A stretch of 64,000 nucleotides of DNA from Ancylobacter pratisalsi (GTDB lineage: Bacteria > Pseudomonadota > Alphaproteobacteria > Rhizobiales > Xanthobacteraceae): positions 1,686,001 to 1,750,000 of the forward strand of contig NZ_CP048630.1 of the NCBI RefSeq assembly GCF_010669125.1, written 5' to 3'. The notes under the pieces are model-generated. The model saw nothing but the letters and a program-made list of their open reading frames with translations, was not told the DNA's origin and made no database searches. A program made the translations under genes and the position numbers. Positions 62,891 through 64,000 of the stretch are shown here, one piece after another; the first letter of the stretch is position 1; every line of letters starts with the position of its first letter.

Positions 62891-64000
62891 ACGACATCCT
62901 CCTTCTGCAACGATAACGACATCGCCACCACAAAACCGAAGCTGCCCTTCTCCATGAAAGACAGCGCGCCGCCGTGAGCCGAGGCGACCTCGGCCGCGAT
63001 CGACAGCCCCAGCCCCGAACCCTTGCCCTCGCTGGAGGGCGCCCCAAATCGCTGCACGACCCGCGCCCATTGCTCGCGCGCTATGCCCGGACCGTCATCC
63101 TCCACTTCAATCACCGCCAGCGCCTGCCGTTTCGACAATCGCACGGTGATCTTTGTCGGCGCGCCATGACGCACCGCGTTGTCGACGATGTTCTTGATCG
63201 CTTCCGCGAGATTGACCGGATCACCGCGCACGATCAGCGGATCAGGCGGGGTGTGCAGGGTGACGAGAATGTCGCGCTCCAGCGTGTCGGGTATCGCTTC
63301 GTCGAGTGCCCGTCGGGTCAGCGCCGCGAGGTCAACGGGCGCGCCCGCCACAGCCCGCTCGCGATGAGCCACCATGGCATGGCTGAGCAGCTGGTTGGCA
63401 AGTCGCGCCAACTGCCCGGTCCGGGCGCGGATGCGGTCGAGATGCTTGCGCCCCTCGGGGGTCACCTCGTCATTGGTGAGCAGATCGACCTGCCCCTCCA
63501 GCGCCGTCAGCGGAGTCCGAAGCTGGTGCGCGGCATCGGCGATGAACTGCTGCATCAGCTCGACCCGGCCGCGCAGCCGCTCGATGAAGCGGTTGATCTC
63601 GGCGACGAAGGGCGCCAGCTCGCGCGGGGTCGGGACGCTGACAAGTGTCAGGTCGAGCGGATCGCGCTGCCGGATCGCGCGTTCCAGGCGGCTGATCGGC
63701 GCCAGCGCATGGCGCAGGGCGAAGATGGTGCCGCCAATGGCAATCGCCCCCATGACCCCGACCAGGATGAAGGAGCGGAAGGTGAGTTCGCGCGCCAGCG
63801 CCCGGCGAGCCTCCACGGTCTGGGCAACGATGACGACCGCGTCGCCCCGCATCTGGGCGTCGTCAAAGCGGCGCGTCACCCGCGCGACACGCACGATCTC
63901 GCCGTCAAAGGTCGCGTTCTCGACCTGCGCCTTCTCCGGCGTGCCGGCCTTTCCCGCCGGATCCGCCAGATTCTCATAGCCGGTCATCGTCCGTCCCGCC
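62887..64000 (-). CDS. Sensor histidine kinase, TctE/QseC type (5' end missing)
   Basis: The last 371 or so residues of a membrane kinase; the frame is open at the window edge, so the N-terminus is outside. Seen: periplasmic part, transmembrane helix (about 75-95 from the first visible Met), HAMP-like linker, HisKA with His in ADAAHQLRTPL, and HATPase with IVDNAVRHG (N-box), DDGPGI and GSGLGLSI (G-boxes). TctE/QseC-like OmpR-type kinase. Its response regulator is probably upstream, outside the window. Four-base overlap with the periplasmic binding protein gene. Confidence 0.92.
   Translation of the reverse strand, partial: AGRTMTGYENLADPAGKAGTPEKAQVENATFDGEIVRVARVTRRFDDAQMRGDAVVIVAQTVEARRALARELTFRSFILVGVMGAIAIGGTIFALRHALAPISRLERAIRQRDPLDLTLVSVPTPRELAPFVAEINRFIERLRGRVELMQQFIADAAHQLRTPLTALEGQVDLLTNDEVTPEGRKHLDRIRARTGQLARLANQLLSHAMVAHRERAVAGAPVDLAALTRRALDEAIPDTLERDILVTLHTPPDPLIVRGDPVNLAEAIKNIVDNAVRHGAPTKITVRLSKRQALAVIEVEDDGPGIAREQWARVVQRFGAPSSEGKGSGLGLSIAAEVASAHGGALSFMEKGSFGFVVAMSLSLQKEDVV

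Overview
The window is GC-rich, about two thirds G+C. Gene content points to an alphaproteobacterium of the order Hyphomicrobiales (Rhizobiales): an Irr-type Fur regulator with a heme regulatory motif next to fabA-fabB-fabI, many ABC uptake systems, a MoxR/VWA operon and an ECF42-type sigma factor with its DGPF partner. A Xanthobacteraceae-like lineage (Ancylobacter/Starkeya type) is my guess only. There is no rRNA operon, CRISPR array, intact insertion sequence or prophage. The only tRNA seen is tRNA-Arg(CCG).

Layout. 1-3 kb: 3' part of an RND efflux pump and a small glycine-zipper lipoprotein closed by a strong terminator. 3-6.6 kb (minus): membrane-anchored alpha/beta hydrolase, AI-2E-family permease, small membrane methyltransferase-like protein. 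6.6-10.5 kb: fabA-fabB-fabI (minus) diverging from irr (plus). 10.5-15.8 kb: LysR/tautomerase divergent pair, SH3-domain protein, 2-hydroxyacid dehydrogenase, TM2 protein, MoeB/ThiF-like enzyme, metallophosphoesterase. 16.2-22.3 kb: an Ugp/Mal-type ABC importer with a DeoR regulator and an inositol-monophosphatase-family phosphatase; two hairpins sit between the binding-protein gene and the first permease gene.

22.8-32.7 kb is the most unusual part. A branched-chain-amino-acid-type importer (LivG, LivF, a LivH-LivM fusion and LivK) is followed on the same strand by an XRE/cupin regulator, an ornithine-cyclodeaminase-family enzyme, and a 1147-residue protein. That protein joins a DMSO-reductase-family molybdopterin oxidoreductase to a complete flavin/NAD(P)/[2Fe-2S] reductase module. 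It looks like a self-contained, cytoplasmic, NAD(P)H-coupled molybdoenzyme fed by its own importer. The substrate cannot be read from sequence.

33.1-37.6 kb: tRNA-Arg followed by a decaying segment. An SDR gene, an HxlR regulator and a dihydroflavonol-reductase-like gene are all broken, and a piece resembling a tyrosine recombinase remains; a quinone-oxidoreductase-like gene and a LysR gene are still open. 37.6-45.5 kb: a NarL/UhpB-type two-component pair, then a tightly overlapping MoxR-DUF58-VWA-VWA-TPR-BatD operon, then a HerA-like ATPase.

47.4-57.4 kb: a catabolic locus resembling, but not matching, polyamine utilisation. It holds a DapA-family aldolase, an aldehyde dehydrogenase, a PuuR-like XRE/cupin regulator, a Pot-type ABC importer, an FAD-linked hydroxyacid dehydrogenase and a PuuB-like FAD oxidase. 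A 22-nt motif occurs upstream of both the aldehyde dehydrogenase/regulator divergon and the transporter operon and is a candidate operator. 57.5-61.7 kb: ECF42 sigma factor, DGPF protein, MoaD/ThiS-like protein, BNR propeller protein, VOC protein and, divergently, an SRPBCC protein. The window ends in a sensor kinase (cut by the edge) translationally coupled to a periplasmic binding protein.
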